Assembly (NCBI RefSeq): GCF_018257515.1
Contig: NZ_JAERJR010000003.1
Coordinates: forward strand, 88,090-152,089
Source: Tatumella sp. JGM118
GTDB taxonomy: Bacteria; Pseudomonadota; Gammaproteobacteria; Enterobacterales; Enterobacteriaceae
Length of the DNA stretch: 64,000 nt
Direction: 5' to 3'
Shown here: positions 32,474 to 42,812 of the stretch, piece after piece
How positions within the stretch are numbered: position 1 is the first letter of the stretch
Layout of the letters: the number at the start of each line of letters is the position of its first letter
Notes under the pieces: model-generated
Database searches by the model: none
Told to the model about the DNA's origin: nothing
The model's input: only the letters and a program-made list of their open reading frames with translations
Translations under genes and position numbers: made by a program

Positions 32474-33874
32474 ATGAGCAAGACCTTATACCAGAAGTTA
32501 TTTGATGCACATGTCGTTTATGAAGCCCCGAATGAAACACCGTTACTGTATATCGACCGTCACCTGGTCCATGAAGTGACCTCTCCGCAGGCATTTGATG
32601 GCCTGCGTGCACAGGGACGCCCGCTGCGTCAGCCTTCAAAAACCTTCGCCACCATGGATCACAACGTCTCCACGGAGACCCGTAATATTAATGCTTCCGG
32701 TGAGATGGCGCGTATTCAGATGCAGGAGTTAATTAAAAACTGCGAAGAGTTCGGCGTACAGTTATATGACCTGAATCATCCCTTCCAGGGCATTGTGCAT
32801 GTCATCGGCCCTGAGCAGGGTATGACGTTGCCGGGGATGACCATTGTCTGTGGTGACTCCCATACCGCCACCCACGGCGCGTTCGGGTCGCTGGCCTTTG
32901 GTATCGGTACCTCAGAGGTGGAACATGTTATGGCCACCCAGACCCTGAAACAGGGTCGTGCTAAAACCATGAAAATTGAAGTGACCGGCGATGCTGCGCC
33001 GGGGATCACCGCAAAAGACATCGTGCTGGCCGTGATTGGTAAAACCGGCAGTGCCGGCGGTACCGGGCATGTCGTCGAGTTCTGTGGTCCGGCGATCGAA
33101 GCCCTGAGCATGGAAGGCAGGATGACCCTGTGTAACATGGCGATCGAAATGGGCGCCAAAGCAGGCCTGGTCGCCCCGGATGAAACTACCTTTACTTACC
33201 TGAAAGGCCGTCAGTTCTCGCCGAAGGGTGAAAAATGGGAACAGGCGGTGGCTTACTGGCAGGGTCTGAAATCGGACAGCGATGCCGTTTTTGACGCGGT
33301 CGTCACCCTGGATGCCGCAGACATTGCCCCTCAGGTCACCTGGGGAACCAACCCGGGCCAGGTCATTGCCATTAACCAGCCGATCCCGGCACCGGAATCC
33401 TTTAGTGACCCGGTCGAGCGCGCTTCCGCTGAAAAAGCACTGGCTTATATGGGGCTGGATGCGGGCGTCAGACTGACCGACGTTGCCATTGATAAAGTCT
33501 TTATCGGTTCCTGTACTAACTCACGTATCGAAGATTTGCGGGCAGCCGCCGCGATCGCGAAGGGACGTAAGGTCGCTCCGGGGATCGTTGCCATGGTGGT
33601 TCCGGGCTCCGGTCCGGTGAAAGCCCAGGCAGAAGAAGAAGGCCTGGACAAAATATTTATCGATGCCGGGTTTGAATGGCGTCTGCCTGGCTGTTCCATG
33701 TGTCTGGCGATGAATAATGACCGTCTGAATGCCGGTGAGCGTTGTGCCTCTACCAGCAACCGTAACTTCGAAGGGCGTCAGGGCCGTGGCGGACGTACCC
33801 ACCTGGTCAGCCCGGCCATGGCTGCTGCAGCTGCCGTCACCGGCCGCTTCGCCGATATTCGTGAACTGAATTAA
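32474..33874 (+). CDS. leuC: 3-isopropylmalate dehydratase large subunit
   Basis: Aconitase-family [4Fe-4S] subunit that, with LeuD, isomerises 2- to 3-isopropylmalate. The 466-residue protein has [14 protein letters not shown] near residue 127, the cluster cysteines in IGSCTNSR (near 347) and [11 protein letters not shown] (near 407-410), and ends with [15 protein letters not shown]. Length equals E. coli LeuC (466). Confidence 0.98.
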   Translation: MSKTLYQKLFDAHVVYEAPNETPLLYIDRHLVHEVTSPQAFDGLRAQGRPLRQPSKTFATMDHNVSTETRNINASGEMARIQMQELIKNCEEFGVQLYDLNHPFQGIVHVIGPEQGMTLPGMTIVCGDSHTATHGAFGSLAFGIGTSEVEHVMATQTLKQGRAKTMKIEVTGDAAPGITAKDIVLAVIGKTGSAGGTGHVVEFCGPAIEALSMEGRMTLCNMAIEMGAKAGLVAPDETTFTYLKGRQFSPKGEKWEQAVAYWQGLKSDSDAVFDAVVTLDAADIAPQVTWGTNPGQVIAINQPIPAPESFSDPVERASAEKALAYMGLDAGVRLTDVAIDKVFIGSCTNSRIEDLRAAAAIAKGRKVAPGIVAMVVPGSGPVKAQAEEEGLDKIFIDAGFEWRLPGCSMCLAMNNDRLNAGERCASTSNRNFEGRQGRGGRTHLVSPAMAAAAAVTGRFADIRELN

Positions 33875-33884
33875 GGAAGACTTT

Positions 33885-34490
33885 ATGGCCAGTAAATTTA
33901 CCCAACATACCGGTATTGTTGCCCCGCTGGATGCGGCTAACGTCGATACCGATGCCATTATTCCTAAGCAATTTTTGCAGAAAGTGACCCGTACCGGTTT
34001 CGGGCAGCATCTGTTTAATGACTGGCGTTTTCTGGATGATGCCGGTCAGGTGCCTAACCCGGAGTTTGTACTGAATAAACCTGAGTTTAAAGGTGCCAGC
34101 ATTCTGCTGGCCCGTGAAAACTTTGGTTGCGGATCGTCACGCGAACATGCCCCCTGGGCACTGACCGATTTTGGATTCCGTGTGGTGATCGCGCCTTCTT
34201 TCGCCGATATTTTTTACGGAAACAGCTTCAATAACCAGCTGCTGCCGGTCACCCTGACCGAGGCTGAAGTGGACGAGTTGTTCCGTCTGGTGAAAGCAGA
34301 ACCGGGCATCGAATTTGTCGTAGACCTGGAGAAACTGGTGATCTCTGCCGGTGACAACGTCTATCCGTTTACCCTGGACAGCTTCCGCCGCCATTGCATG
34401 ATCAATGGACTGGACAGCATCGGTCTGACCTTGCAGCATGAGGAGGCTATCTCCTCGTACGAGTCTGCACAGCCTGCTTTCCTGCGTTAA
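33885..34490 (+). CDS. leuD: 3-isopropylmalate dehydratase small subunit
   Basis: Swivelling-domain partner of LeuC. The 201 residues contain [26 protein letters not shown] (substrate-binding loop near 72) and the NSFNNQLLP segment. Last gene of leuLABCD; AAGGAAG precedes the ATG. Confidence 0.98.
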   Translation: MASKFTQHTGIVAPLDAANVDTDAIIPKQFLQKVTRTGFGQHLFNDWRFLDDAGQVPNPEFVLNKPEFKGASILLARENFGCGSSREHAPWALTDFGFRVVIAPSFADIFYGNSFNNQLLPVTLTEAEVDELFRLVKAEPGIEFVVDLEKLVISAGDNVYPFTLDSFRRHCMINGLDSIGLTLQHEEAISSYESAQPAFLR

Positions 34491-34516
34491 GTCGCACTGA
34501 GCCACAGTTTTAGCAC

Positions 34517-34542
34517 TTCCCCCTCCCCTCAGGAGGGGGGAA
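34517..34542. terminator. Hairpin between convergent leuD and setA
   Basis: CCCCCTCC pairs with GGAGGGGG around CCTCA, in the 53-bp gap between the two stop codons. There is no T-run on the plus strand and only a short one on the minus, so it may act weakly for either gene. Confidence 0.45.
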
Positions 34543-34543
34543 A

Positions 34544-35731
34544 TCAGCCCTGAACAGGCTCTTTCACCCGCCAGATCAGTACCAGCGCCAGCAGGATCAG
34601 CCCCGATGCCAGCCCGTAAATGGCCCGATGCCCCAGCCAGTCACTGAGAATTCCCTGCAATAATCCGGCAAAAATCATCCCGGTCGACACCGAGTTGGTA
34701 AACATCGTCGTCGCGGCACCCGCTTTACCCGGCATCAGATCCTGGAACCAGAGCATGACCAGGCCGGCAACGATGCCGATAAAGATGGCATTTAATAACT
34801 GTAATGCCAGCATCGCTCCGCGGGTGGGAAACATTAGCATGCCCGGATAAAACAGTACCCCGGCCATCACCGCCAGCAGAACCAGAGGACGTTTACCTAC
34901 CCGTTTGGCCAGTAATCCGGCCAGCAGCATGATCGGGATCTCCAGCCCGGCCGCCGTTCCCATAAAGACCCCGGCCATTTTCTCCGGCATCCCGAGGGTT
35001 TGACTGATATAGAGCGGCATATCGATGATATACATCAGATTACAGATCCACATCAGGACCGAGGCGATAAACAGGCGACGAACATGGCTGTTTTTCCAGC
35101 CGGTCACCGCGCTGCGGGCAATATCCGCGGGGGGAAAGACTTTCGGTACCGAGGGCAGAGTAAAACGGATAAACCCCAGTGCCAGTAAAAATAAAGCGGC
35201 CGCCACCAGATAGAGCACAATAAAGCCATAATTCAGGGCCAGTGCAAAAGAAATCGGCGGGCCGATCACCCATGCCAGCGACATCTGCGCGCGCATCAGC
35301 GAACTGAACATCACCACCTCACGGGAAGTATGATCCGCATATTCCCGGGCGAGGGCAAAAATCTGCGGCATCACGACCGTGGAAAAGGCTGACAGTATCA
35401 GTCCGAGCGTGATCAGTACCCAGTAACTGCGGGTAAAGGCAAAAACGATCGCGTTGCCAAGCGCCATCAGGCAGCAAAGCATCAGTAAGTTGCGCCGGTC
35501 GCCCTGTTTATCCGATCGTCGGGCCAGCAGGAAGCTGACAATAATTCCTGTCACCGCATTGACCGTAAAAAATGCACCGACCATAAACGGTTTGGCATGC
35601 AGTTCATGGCTGAGAAACAGACTCAGCGTCGGTGCCTGCAAGGCTCCGGCAATACTGACAAAAAAGGTGACCAGCATAAAAAAGATAAACACGGTATTGC
35701 CTTTTGCAGGCAACCTTTCAGGGGTTTCCAT
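34544..35731 (-). CDS. setA: Sugar efflux transporter SetA (major facilitator superfamily)
   Basis: A 395-residue protein with about 12 hydrophobic helices and the MFS A-motif region LLARRSDKQGDRR after helix 2. It resembles E. coli SetA (392 residues), which exports glucose analogues and helps in sugar-phosphate stress, and lies next to leuD as in E. coli. There the gene is cotranscribed with the small RNA SgrS and lies beside sgrR; neither is found here, so its control must differ. Assignment to SetA rather than paralogues SetB/SetC rests on synteny. Confidence 0.88.
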   Translation of the reverse strand: METPERLPAKGNTVFIFFMLVTFFVSIAGALQAPTLSLFLSHELHAKPFMVGAFFTVNAVTGIIVSFLLARRSDKQGDRRNLLMLCCLMALGNAIVFAFTRSYWVLITLGLILSAFSTVVMPQIFALAREYADHTSREVVMFSSLMRAQMSLAWVIGPPISFALALNYGFIVLYLVAAALFLLALGFIRFTLPSVPKVFPPADIARSAVTGWKNSHVRRLFIASVLMWICNLMYIIDMPLYISQTLGMPEKMAGVFMGTAAGLEIPIMLLAGLLAKRVGKRPLVLLAVMAGVLFYPGMLMFPTRGAMLALQLLNAIFIGIVAGLVMLWFQDLMPGKAGAATTMFTNSVSTGMIFAGLLQGILSDWLGHRAIYGLASGLILLALVLIWRVKEPVQG

Positions 35732-35792
35732 AAAAATATCCGGATAAGATGAGACAACATTGCGTTAAGACACGGGACAGCGTGACCTGAGG

Positions 35793-35815
35793 TCCGGTGG
35801 ATAATCTACACCGGA
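35793..35815. repeat. Inverted repeat upstream of setA
   Basis: TCCGGTG (35793-35799) and CACCGGA (35809-35815) form a perfect 7-bp inverted repeat around nine bases, about 60 bp upstream of the setA start. It could be a regulator site or an RNA hairpin. Confidence 0.5.
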
Positions 35816-35827
35816 ATGGCCCTGTGT

Positions 35828-35875
35828 ACCGCAGAATATCGTGAATAAACCGGGACGATAACAAAATTCTGCGGT
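35828..35875. repeat. Long inverted repeat in the setA-thiB intergenic region
   Basis: ACCGCAGAAT (35828-35837) and ATTCTGCGGT (35866-35875) are perfectly complementary; inside them ATCGT and ACGAT can extend the stem across a six-base bulge. No T-run follows on either side. It lies about 100 bp upstream of setA and 120 bp before the thiB riboswitch. Confidence 0.55.
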
Positions 35876-35994
35876 TTCCGGCGAGCAGGTAACAGGCACC
35901 GTCTGCTGAAAACCGTGGACGTCATCGTGACCGCGCCTCCCCACGCTTCACGCCGGGCTTCCCCCGCCCTGCAGAATTACATAGAATAAGCCGT

Positions 35995-36071
35995 TCTCAA
36001 CGGGGTGCATGTGAATGCTGAGAGATACCCGTCGAACCTGATCCGGTTAATACCGGCGTAGGGATTTGAGA
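35995..36071 (+). ncRNA. Thiamine pyrophosphate (TPP) riboswitch
   Basis: Class THI-box sequence: GGGGTGC, then CTGAGAGATACCC and GAACCTGATCCGGTTAATACC followed by GGCGTAGGGA. The closing stem P1 is TCTCAA (35995-36000) with TTGAGA (36066-36071). TPP binding is expected to turn off thiBPQ, as in E. coli. Confidence 0.96.
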
Positions 36072-36088
36072 GTCAGCCCCCTCAGATC

Positions 36089-36127
36089 CTTTGCGCCTTG
36101 CTAAATAATGCCTCAAGGAGCGCAAAG
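36089..36127 (+). promoter_or_regulatory. Expression-platform hairpin masking the thiB ribosome binding site
   Basis: CTTTGCGC (36089-36096) plus CTTG (36097-36100) pair with CAAG (36114-36117) and GCGCAAAG (36120-36127), leaving GA bulged. The stem covers the Shine-Dalgarno AAGGAG (36115-36120) and the G of the GTG start codon, so control is probably at translation initiation. Confidence 0.8.
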
Positions 36128-37113
36128 TGTTAAAAAAAATCCTGCCCGTTTTACTGGTTGTCTGTACCCCGGCGCTGGCCGCCAAACCGGTGCTGACCGT
36201 TTATACCTATGACTCTTTTTCATCAGACTGGGGCCCCGGACCGGCGGTAAAAAAAGCCTTTGAAGCCAGTTGTGGCTGCGAGCTTAAATATGTCGCGCTG
36301 GGTGATGGCGTGGCTCTGCTCAACCGCCTGCGCATGGAAGGCCGCCACAGTAAAGCCGATGTGGTTATCGGACTCGACAATAACCTGATGGATTCCGCAG
36401 AAAAAACCGGACTGTTCGCCCCGTCAGACGTCAGCACCGATCAGCTTACCGTGCCAGGTGGCTGGACCAGCAAAACATTCGTGCCTTATGACTATGGCTA
36501 CTTTGCCTTTGTCTATAATAAAAAAACGCTGAAGAACCCGCCCACCAGCCTGAAACAGCTGGTTGAAAGCCCTGAAAAATGGCGCGTCATCTATGAAGAT
36601 CCGCGCACCAGCACCCCGGGGCTGGGCCTGCTGCTATGGATGCAAAAGGTCTATGGCGATAACGCCCCTGCCGCCTGGAAGAAACTGGCGGCGAAAACCG
36701 TCACCGTCACCCGTGGCTGGAGTGAAGCCTACAGCCTGTTCCTGAAAGGGGAAAGCGACCTGGTCCTCAGTTACACCACGTCGCCGGCGTACCATATCAT
36801 CGAAGAACATAAAACGAATTACGCCGCCGCAGACTTCAGTGAAGGCCATTATATGGAAGTGGAAGTTGCCGCACGTCTGAAGAACAGCCCGCAACCCGCA
36901 TTGGCAAAAGAGTTTATGCAATTTGTCACCGGTCCGGCCTTCCAGAAAACCTTGCCGGAAGGCAACTGGATGTATCCGGTCATAAAAATGCCATTACCTG
37001 CCGGTTATCAGTCCCTGGTGGTGCCAAAAACGGCCCTGCAATATTCCCCTGCGCAGGTCGCTGAACACCGTGAAGCCTGGGTGGATGCGTGGCAAAATGC
37101 AGTGAGTCAGTAA
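36127..37113 (+). CDS. thiB: Thiamine/TPP ABC transporter, periplasmic binding protein
   Basis: Captures thiamine and its phosphates in the periplasm for ThiPQ. The 328-residue product has a signal peptide (MLKKILPVLLVVCTPALA, cleavage before AKPVLTVYTYDSF) and the family segments ADVVIGLDNNLM, YDYGYFAFVYN and RTSTPGLGLLLWM. Start is GTG at 36127 with AAGGAG seven bases upstream. It follows the TPP riboswitch directly. sgrR, which lies just upstream in E. coli, is not there. Confidence 0.96.
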   Translation: MLKKILPVLLVVCTPALAAKPVLTVYTYDSFSSDWGPGPAVKKAFEASCGCELKYVALGDGVALLNRLRMEGRHSKADVVIGLDNNLMDSAEKTGLFAPSDVSTDQLTVPGGWTSKTFVPYDYGYFAFVYNKKTLKNPPTSLKQLVESPEKWRVIYEDPRTSTPGLGLLLWMQKVYGDNAPAAWKKLAAKTVTVTRGWSEAYSLFLKGESDLVLSYTTSPAYHIIEEHKTNYAAADFSEGHYMEVEVAARLKNSPQPALAKEFMQFVTGPAFQKTLPEGNWMYPVIKMPLPAGYQSLVVPKTALQYSPAQVAEHREAWVDAWQNAVSQ

Positions 37114-38699
37114 TGCCCCGCTGGCTTATTCCCGGGCTGCTTGCAGCCCTGTTAAGTTGCTGTGTCGCGCTGCTCGCACTGGCAAGCCTGTTCTACAATG
37201 CTCCGCAGGTACGCTGGCTGAATCTGCTTTCCGACCCTTACCTGTGGCACGTCGTCCGCTTCTCGTTTGAACAGGCGACGCTTTCCACGGCCCTCTCCGT
37301 TCTGCTGGCCCTACCGGTAGCCAGAGCACTCTATCGTCGTCGCTTCCCGGGACGACGCTGGTTACTTCGCCTGTGTGCCATGACGCTGGTATTACCGGTA
37401 CTGGTTGCGGTGTTTGGCATTATCAGTGTCTATGGACGTGACGGCTGGCTGGCGCAGGCTTGTGCCTGGCTGGGCCTGCGCTATACCTTTTCGCTTTACG
37501 GGCTACCAGGCATCTTACTGGCCCATGTCTTTTTTAATCTGCCTATGGCGGCCCGGCTTCTGTTACAGACCTTTGAACAGATCCCGGCCGAACAACGTCA
37601 GCTGGCCGCTCAGCTTAATATGCAGGGGCTGAATCTGTTCCGCTGGCTGGAGTGGCCCTGGCTTAAGCGCCAGTTGTTGCCGGTGGCCGCACTGATTTTT
37701 ATGCTCTGTTTTTCAAGCTTTGCCATTGTCCTTGCGCTGGGGGGCGGCCCCCGCGCCACCACGCTTGAACTGGCAATCTATCAGGCCCTGAGTTATGACT
37801 TCGACCCGGCAAAAGCGGCAATACTGGCACTGGTTCAGTTAGGTTTTTGTCTGACACTGGTCGTGATCAGTCTGCGGCTGAATACGGTGCTGACCGGTAA
37901 CACCTCTCTGATGTCCCCCTGGCGCGCGCCGGAACAGCGGTGGCTGGCACGGTTGTCTGACAGTGCCTGGATCCTGCTGGCCCTGATATTACTGGTTCCC
38001 CCGGTGCTGGCGGTGATCATTAACGGTATTAACGGCGCTATACTTCCCTCACTGCAACAACCCGCGCTCTGGCAGGCCACGCTGACCTCCGTCAGTATTG
38101 CCTTGCGGGCCGGTTTACTGGCCACGGTCCTGACCGTTATGCTGCTGTGGAGCAGCCGTGAACTTCGTTTACGTGAGCAACTGTTTCCCGCCAGAGTGCT
38201 GGAAACCAGTGGTATGCTGATCCTGGCGATGCCGGGTATTGTGCTGGCCAGCGGCTTCTTTATGTTTTTTAATGCCACTACAGGCATCCCCGACTCACCC
38301 GCATCGATCATTATTGTCACCAATGCCCTGATGGCGATGCCCTACGCCATAAAGATCCTGGATAATCCGATGCGGGATATCGCCCGCAACTACAGCTGGC
38401 TGTGCCTGTCCCTGGATGTTACCGGCTGGCGGCGACTCCGGTTGGTCGAGTACCCGGCATTAAAACGTCCTCTGGCTCAGGCACTGGCCTTTGCCAGTGT
38501 CCTCTCGGTCGGCGATTTCGGGGTTATTTCTCTGTTCGGTAACGATGATTTCCGGACGTTACCGTTTTATCTGTATCAGCAGATAGGAGCCTACCGGCAG
38601 CAACAGGGAGCCATCACCGCCTTAGTACTGCTGCTGGTATGTTTTATTCTTTTCTCACTGATTGAAAAAATAGCAGGAACCCATGCTGACACTGAATGA
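37113..38699 (+). CDS. thiP: Thiamine/TPP ABC transporter, permease
   Basis: Inner-membrane channel subunit with about 12 helices in two homologous halves, each carrying an EAA-type loop ([14 protein letters not shown] near residue 160 and [23 protein letters not shown] in the second half). Start ATG at 37113 overlaps the thiB stop by one base (TAATG) and reads MPRWLIPG, as in E. coli MATRRQPLIPGWLIPG. An in-frame ATG at 37089 lies within thiB and is not used. 528 residues. Confidence 0.96.
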   Translation: MPRWLIPGLLAALLSCCVALLALASLFYNAPQVRWLNLLSDPYLWHVVRFSFEQATLSTALSVLLALPVARALYRRRFPGRRWLLRLCAMTLVLPVLVAVFGIISVYGRDGWLAQACAWLGLRYTFSLYGLPGILLAHVFFNLPMAARLLLQTFEQIPAEQRQLAAQLNMQGLNLFRWLEWPWLKRQLLPVAALIFMLCFSSFAIVLALGGGPRATTLELAIYQALSYDFDPAKAAILALVQLGFCLTLVVISLRLNTVLTGNTSLMSPWRAPEQRWLARLSDSAWILLALILLVPPVLAVIINGINGAILPSLQQPALWQATLTSVSIALRAGLLATVLTVMLLWSSRELRLREQLFPARVLETSGMLILAMPGIVLASGFFMFFNATTGIPDSPASIIIVTNALMAMPYAIKILDNPMRDIARNYSWLCLSLDVTGWRRLRLVEYPALKRPLAQALAFASVLSVGDFGVISLFGNDDFRTLPFYLYQQIGAYRQQQGAITALVLLLVCFILFSLIEKIAGTHADTE

Positions 38700-39387
38700 C
38701 CTGAGCTACCGCTATCAGTCCCGGACACTGAGCTTTACTTTGCAGGCCGCGAAAGGCGAACGGCTTGCCATCCTCGGGCCAAGCGGTGCCGGAAAAAGTA
38801 CGCTACTAAGCCTGATTGCGGGGTTTTTGCCGGTCACCGGGGGAGAGTTATGGATAGACGGCAAAGCCTGTACCGGCCTGCCGCCGGCTGAACGTCCGGT
38901 CTCAATGCTGTTTCAGGAAAATAATCTGTTTGCGCATCTGAATGTACAGCAGAATCTCGGGTTAGGTCTGCACCCCGGTCTGCGCCTGACTCCATCACAG
39001 AAAAAGCAGATCAGTGATATTCTCCTGCAGGTGGGACTGGACGGGTTAGCAGACCGTCTGCCGGGGCAGTTGTCCGGCGGCCAGCGTCAGCGGGTAGCGC
39101 TGGCCCGTTGTTTGTTACGCCAGCGCCCTTTGTTACTGCTGGACGAGCCGTTTTCTGCCCTGGACCCGCACCTGCGGCAGGAAATGATCACCCTGACGGA
39201 TCAGCTCTGTCGTGAACATACGATCACCCTGTTAATGGTCACCCACCATCAGGATGATATCCGCCGGATTGCGGATCGGGCCATTGTTATCCGTGACGGG
39301 CATGTCGCCCGGGAGGTCGATGCCCCTGGCGACGCAGTGATCCCGGGCTTTACCCCCCCGGGATCAGGCAATAAAGACACGCCATAA
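38683..39387 (+). CDS. thiQ: Thiamine/TPP ABC transporter, ATP-binding protein
   Basis: Energises ThiBP. The 234 residues hold Walker [13 protein letters not shown] near 31, Q-loop MLFQENNLF, signature [13 protein letters not shown] near 129 and Walker [14 protein letters not shown]. It overlaps thiP by 17 bases. Its 3' end also overlaps the 3' end of the convergent yabI by 24 bases. Confidence 0.97.
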   Translation: MLTLNDLSYRYQSRTLSFTLQAAKGERLAILGPSGAGKSTLLSLIAGFLPVTGGELWIDGKACTGLPPAERPVSMLFQENNLFAHLNVQQNLGLGLHPGLRLTPSQKKQISDILLQVGLDGLADRLPGQLSGGQRQRVALARCLLRQRPLLLLDEPFSALDPHLRQEMITLTDQLCREHTITLLMVTHHQDDIRRIADRAIVIRDGHVAREVDAPGDAVIPGFTPPGSGNKDTP

Positions 39388-40128
39388 CAGATGACGGAAC
39401 CCCGGCATCATCGGATGGAACTGAAGTGCGACAAATCCGCCAATCGCCAGAATAATCAGTAACGGGGCCAGCCAGTGCAGACGTTTTGTCGTTAAAAATC
39501 CGCTCACGGTTTTTTTACTTTTGATAGCGCGGACCCACCGCCAGCCAGACCACGCCGCCAGCCAGATCATTACCGCTTCCGCCAGTAACAGCCACTTAAA
39601 ATCGCTGCTCTGTGCGGTATGCGGTGCATCAATCGCCACACCGGCCAGGATGCCCGGTAACAGATACACCGGCGGCCATAGCAGACAACCGGCAATATTC
39701 GGTGGCAGAAATTTTTTCACCGGCAGTTCCAGCATTCCTGCCAGCATCGGGATCAGCGGACGGGTCGGACCGACAAAACGACCGATCAGGAGGGTGGCAA
39801 TACTGTGCTCGTTGAGGGCATGCTCGGTTTTATCCAGCAATTTCCGGTATTTTTGCAGGTACTTCCAGCGATGCAGCGGACCTTTGAAACGCCAGCCAAT
39901 ATAAAAGGAAATCCAGTCTCCCAGCAGGCATCCGATGAATCCGGCCCCCCAGGCAGGATACAGCCCGATCTTGCCACTGCCGATCAACGCTCCCAGGCTC
40001 GCCATCATTACGGTGCCGGGCAGGACTAACCCGACCAGGGCCAGTGACTCAAAAAAAGTCACTACCGCGACCGCAAACAGGGCCCACTCCAGCGATTGGG
40101 TAAGCAGATGTTGGATCCAGACTTCCAT
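39364..40128 (-). CDS. yabI: DedA-family membrane protein YabI
   Basis: A 254-residue polytopic protein of the DedA (VTT domain) family, implicated in lipid flipping and membrane homeostasis. The conserved glutamate is in [17 protein letters not shown] near residue 27, and the arginine-containing [17 protein letters not shown] motif lies near 132. Length equals E. coli YabI. It sits between thiQ and polB; the araC-araBAD genes that separate yabI from polB in E. coli are absent. Confidence 0.95.
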   Translation of the reverse strand: MEVWIQHLLTQSLEWALFAVAVVTFFESLALVGLVLPGTVMMASLGALIGSGKIGLYPAWGAGFIGCLLGDWISFYIGWRFKGPLHRWKYLQKYRKLLDKTEHALNEHSIATLLIGRFVGPTRPLIPMLAGMLELPVKKFLPPNIAGCLLWPPVYLLPGILAGVAIDAPHTAQSSDFKWLLLAEAVMIWLAAWSGWRWVRAIKSKKTVSGFLTTKRLHWLAPLLIILAIGGFVALQFHPMMPGFRHLLWRVFIA

Positions 40129-40258
40129 AAAGATTCCTCAAGTAAACAGAGCCTGGATTGTCCTGAGCAAGCCCGGGAACGTCAAGCTAAGTGTTCGGTT
40201 AAATACAAACAGATACAAAACATCCCTGCCCCTTGCGTCTCACCGGGCTCCCTGCCCC

Positions 40259-40274
40259 CTGTGCTATACTGAAG
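40259..40274 (+). promoter_or_regulatory. polB promoter region with a weak LexA-box-like sequence
   Basis: CTGT-GCTATACT-GAAG has one good LexA half site and one poor one, overlapping the probable -10 TATACT (40265-40270) of polB. The E. coli gene is SOS-induced. The match is too weak to claim regulation. Confidence 0.25.
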
Positions 40275-40296
40275 ACTCTGCAACACCGGAGTCTTT

Positions 40297-42657
40297 GTGA
40301 ACAATCCTCAAGCTGGTTTTTTATTAACCCGTCACTGGCGGGATACCCCCCGGGGCATCGAACTTTATTTCTGGCTGGCCACCGATTCCGGGCCGGTAAA
40401 AGTGCGCGTGCCGGCTCAGCAGGCGGTTGCCTTTATACCACAGTCCGCTTGCGAAAAAGCCCGGGGATTGCTGTCGCGGGAAAAAGCGTTCCGGCTGAGT
40501 CCACTGCAATTGCTCGACTTCCATCGGCAGCCACAGGCCGGCCTGTATTGTTCGCAATATCGTCAACTGCAACGGTTTGAAAAATTGTTACGGGAAAATG
40601 CCATTCCGGTGGCTGAAGCCGATATCCGTCCACCGGACCGCTACCTGATGGAACGCTTTATTACGGCGCCGGTCTGGTTCAGTGGTGTGGCCCGTGACGG
40701 TCTGATCGATGAGGCACGGCTCAAACCTCACCCGGACTATCGTCCGTCCCTGACCTGGATGTCACTCGATATCGAAACCAACGAGCATGGCGAGTTGTAC
40801 TGCATCGGTATTGAGGGCTGTGGTGAACGGCGGGTGATAATGCTCGGCCCCCCGACGCCCGGTGGACAGGCAGTGGATTTCACCCTGGAGTATGTCCCTA
40901 CCCGCAGGGAACTGCTGGAGAGGCTGAACCAGTGGTTCACCGACCACGATCCGGATGTCATTATCGGCTGGAATGTGATCCAGTTCGATTTACGCGTTTT
41001 ACAAAAACAGGCTGACCGGTATCAGATCCCTCTGCTGGCCGGACGCGGCGGCGTCCCCCTTGAGTGGCGGGAACATGGTTTTAAACCCGGCACCTATATT
41101 GCTCAGGCGGCCGGCCGGCTGATCATTGATGGTATTGAGGCACTCAAATCGGCCTTTATGAATTTCGATTCCTTTAGTCTGGAGAATGTCTCACAAACGC
41201 TGTTTGGCGAGGGCAAATTTATTGATGAGCCGGGCAACCGGATGGCGGAGATCAATCAACGTTTTGCCGCCGATAAACCGGCCCTGGCGCGTTATAACCT
41301 GCGGGACTGCGAGCTTGTCACGCGGATCTTCCTCCATACCCGCCTGATGCCCTTCCTGCTGGAACGCAGCAGTGTGAACGGGCTGCAGGCCGATCGTCAC
41401 GGCGGCTCCGTCGCCTCTTTCAGCCACCTCTATATCCCGCGGATGCATCGGGCCGGTTATGTCGCGCCCAATACCGGTGAAGTTGCTCCGGCCGCCAGCC
41501 CAGGCGGGTATGTGATGGACTCAAGCCCGGGATTATATGACTCCGTGCTGGTGCTGGACTATAAGAGTCTGTACCCCTCCATCATCAAAACCTTTCTGAT
41601 CGATCCGGTCGGACTGGTGGAAGGCATGGCGCACCCTGCGGATGACACTTCGGTGCCCGGTTTTCTGGATGCCCGTTTCTCACGGCAGACCTTCTGCCTG
41701 CCGGATATCGTCGGGCAGATCTGGCAAAACCGTGAACAGGCAAAACGGCAGAATAATCAGCCACTCTCCCAGGCGCTGAAAATCATTATGAATGCGTTTT
41801 ACGGTGTGCTGGGAACCCCTTCCTGCCGGTTCTTTGATCCGCGGCTGGCCTCCTCCATCACCCTGCGCGGTCACGAAATTATGCAAAAGACCCGTGATTT
41901 TATTGAACAACAGGGATACCGCGTGATTTACGGCGATACCGACTCGACCTTTGTCTGGCTGAAAACGGCCCACAGCGAAGCCCGGGCGGAGGAAATTGGC
42001 CGCCAGCTGGCCGCCAGCGTCAATGACTGGTGGAAGCAGCAGCTCGCACAACAGTTTCAGCTGGACAGCGCCCTTGAGCTGGAATACGAAACCCATTATT
42101 GCCGTTTTCTGATGCCCACCATCCGGGGTGCCGAACAGGGCAGTAAAAAGCGTTATGCCGGCCGGGTGAATCATCACGGCCGGGACCAGATTGTTTTTAA
42201 AGGGCTGGAGACGGTCCGTACGGACTGGACCCCACTGGCCAAAGAGTTCCAGCAAACGCTGTATTCCCTGATTTTCCGGCGCGAGCCCTGGCAGCAATAT
42301 GTCCGGGACACGGTGGCTCAACTGATGGCGGGTGAACTGGATGATAAATTAATTTACAGCAAGCGGTTACGGCGTCCGCTGGATGAGTACCAGCGAAATG
42401 TGCCGCCCCATGCGCGGGCCGCCAGGCTGTCTGATGACTATGCCCGTAAGGCCGGACACCCGTTACGGTATCAGAAAGGCGGGACCATCCGTTATGTGAT
42501 GACCACCCGCGGGCCGGAACCCCTGAATGCCCGCAGTGCCCCGCTGGATTATGATCATTACCTGACACGTCAGCTGGAACCTGTGGCGGACGGCATACTC
42601 GGGTTTGTCGGCGGCGACTTCAACACACTGATTACCGGGCAGCTGGGACTGTTTTGA
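40297..42657 (+). CDS. polB: DNA polymerase II
   Basis: Family B polymerase with 3'-5' proofreading that acts in replication restart and lesion bypass. The 786-residue protein has exonuclease motif [14 protein letters not shown], motif [15 protein letters not shown] near residue 420, motif [13 protein letters not shown] and motif [11 protein letters not shown] near 546, and the conserved C-terminal end TGQLGLF. Start is GTG at 40297, preceded by CCGGAG. Length is close to E. coli Pol II (783). Confidence 0.97.
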   Translation: MNNPQAGFLLTRHWRDTPRGIELYFWLATDSGPVKVRVPAQQAVAFIPQSACEKARGLLSREKAFRLSPLQLLDFHRQPQAGLYCSQYRQLQRFEKLLRENAIPVAEADIRPPDRYLMERFITAPVWFSGVARDGLIDEARLKPHPDYRPSLTWMSLDIETNEHGELYCIGIEGCGERRVIMLGPPTPGGQAVDFTLEYVPTRRELLERLNQWFTDHDPDVIIGWNVIQFDLRVLQKQADRYQIPLLAGRGGVPLEWREHGFKPGTYIAQAAGRLIIDGIEALKSAFMNFDSFSLENVSQTLFGEGKFIDEPGNRMAEINQRFAADKPALARYNLRDCELVTRIFLHTRLMPFLLERSSVNGLQADRHGGSVASFSHLYIPRMHRAGYVAPNTGEVAPAASPGGYVMDSSPGLYDSVLVLDYKSLYPSIIKTFLIDPVGLVEGMAHPADDTSVPGFLDARFSRQTFCLPDIVGQIWQNREQAKRQNNQPLSQALKIIMNAFYGVLGTPSCRFFDPRLASSITLRGHEIMQKTRDFIEQQGYRVIYGDTDSTFVWLKTAHSEARAEEIGRQLAASVNDWWKQQLAQQFQLDSALELEYETHYCRFLMPTIRGAEQGSKKRYAGRVNHHGRDQIVFKGLETVRTDWTPLAKEFQQTLYSLIFRREPWQQYVRDTVAQLMAGELDDKLIYSKRLRRPLDEYQRNVPPHARAARLSDDYARKAGHPLRYQKGGTIRYVMTTRGPEPLNARSAPLDYDHYLTRQLEPVADGILGFVGGDFNTLITGQLGLF

Positions 42658-42812
42658 TAGGTGACGAATGGCTCACCTTCCAGTACCATAGCGCCCTCCC
42701 TGAATCTCATTGCTCTGCATTTTATTTACCAGACCTTTTGTCTGGTCGCCATGCTATTGCCTGCAGCGCATGAATATCTTTTTACACGTTAAGAGAATCG
42801 AGCTAATTATTT

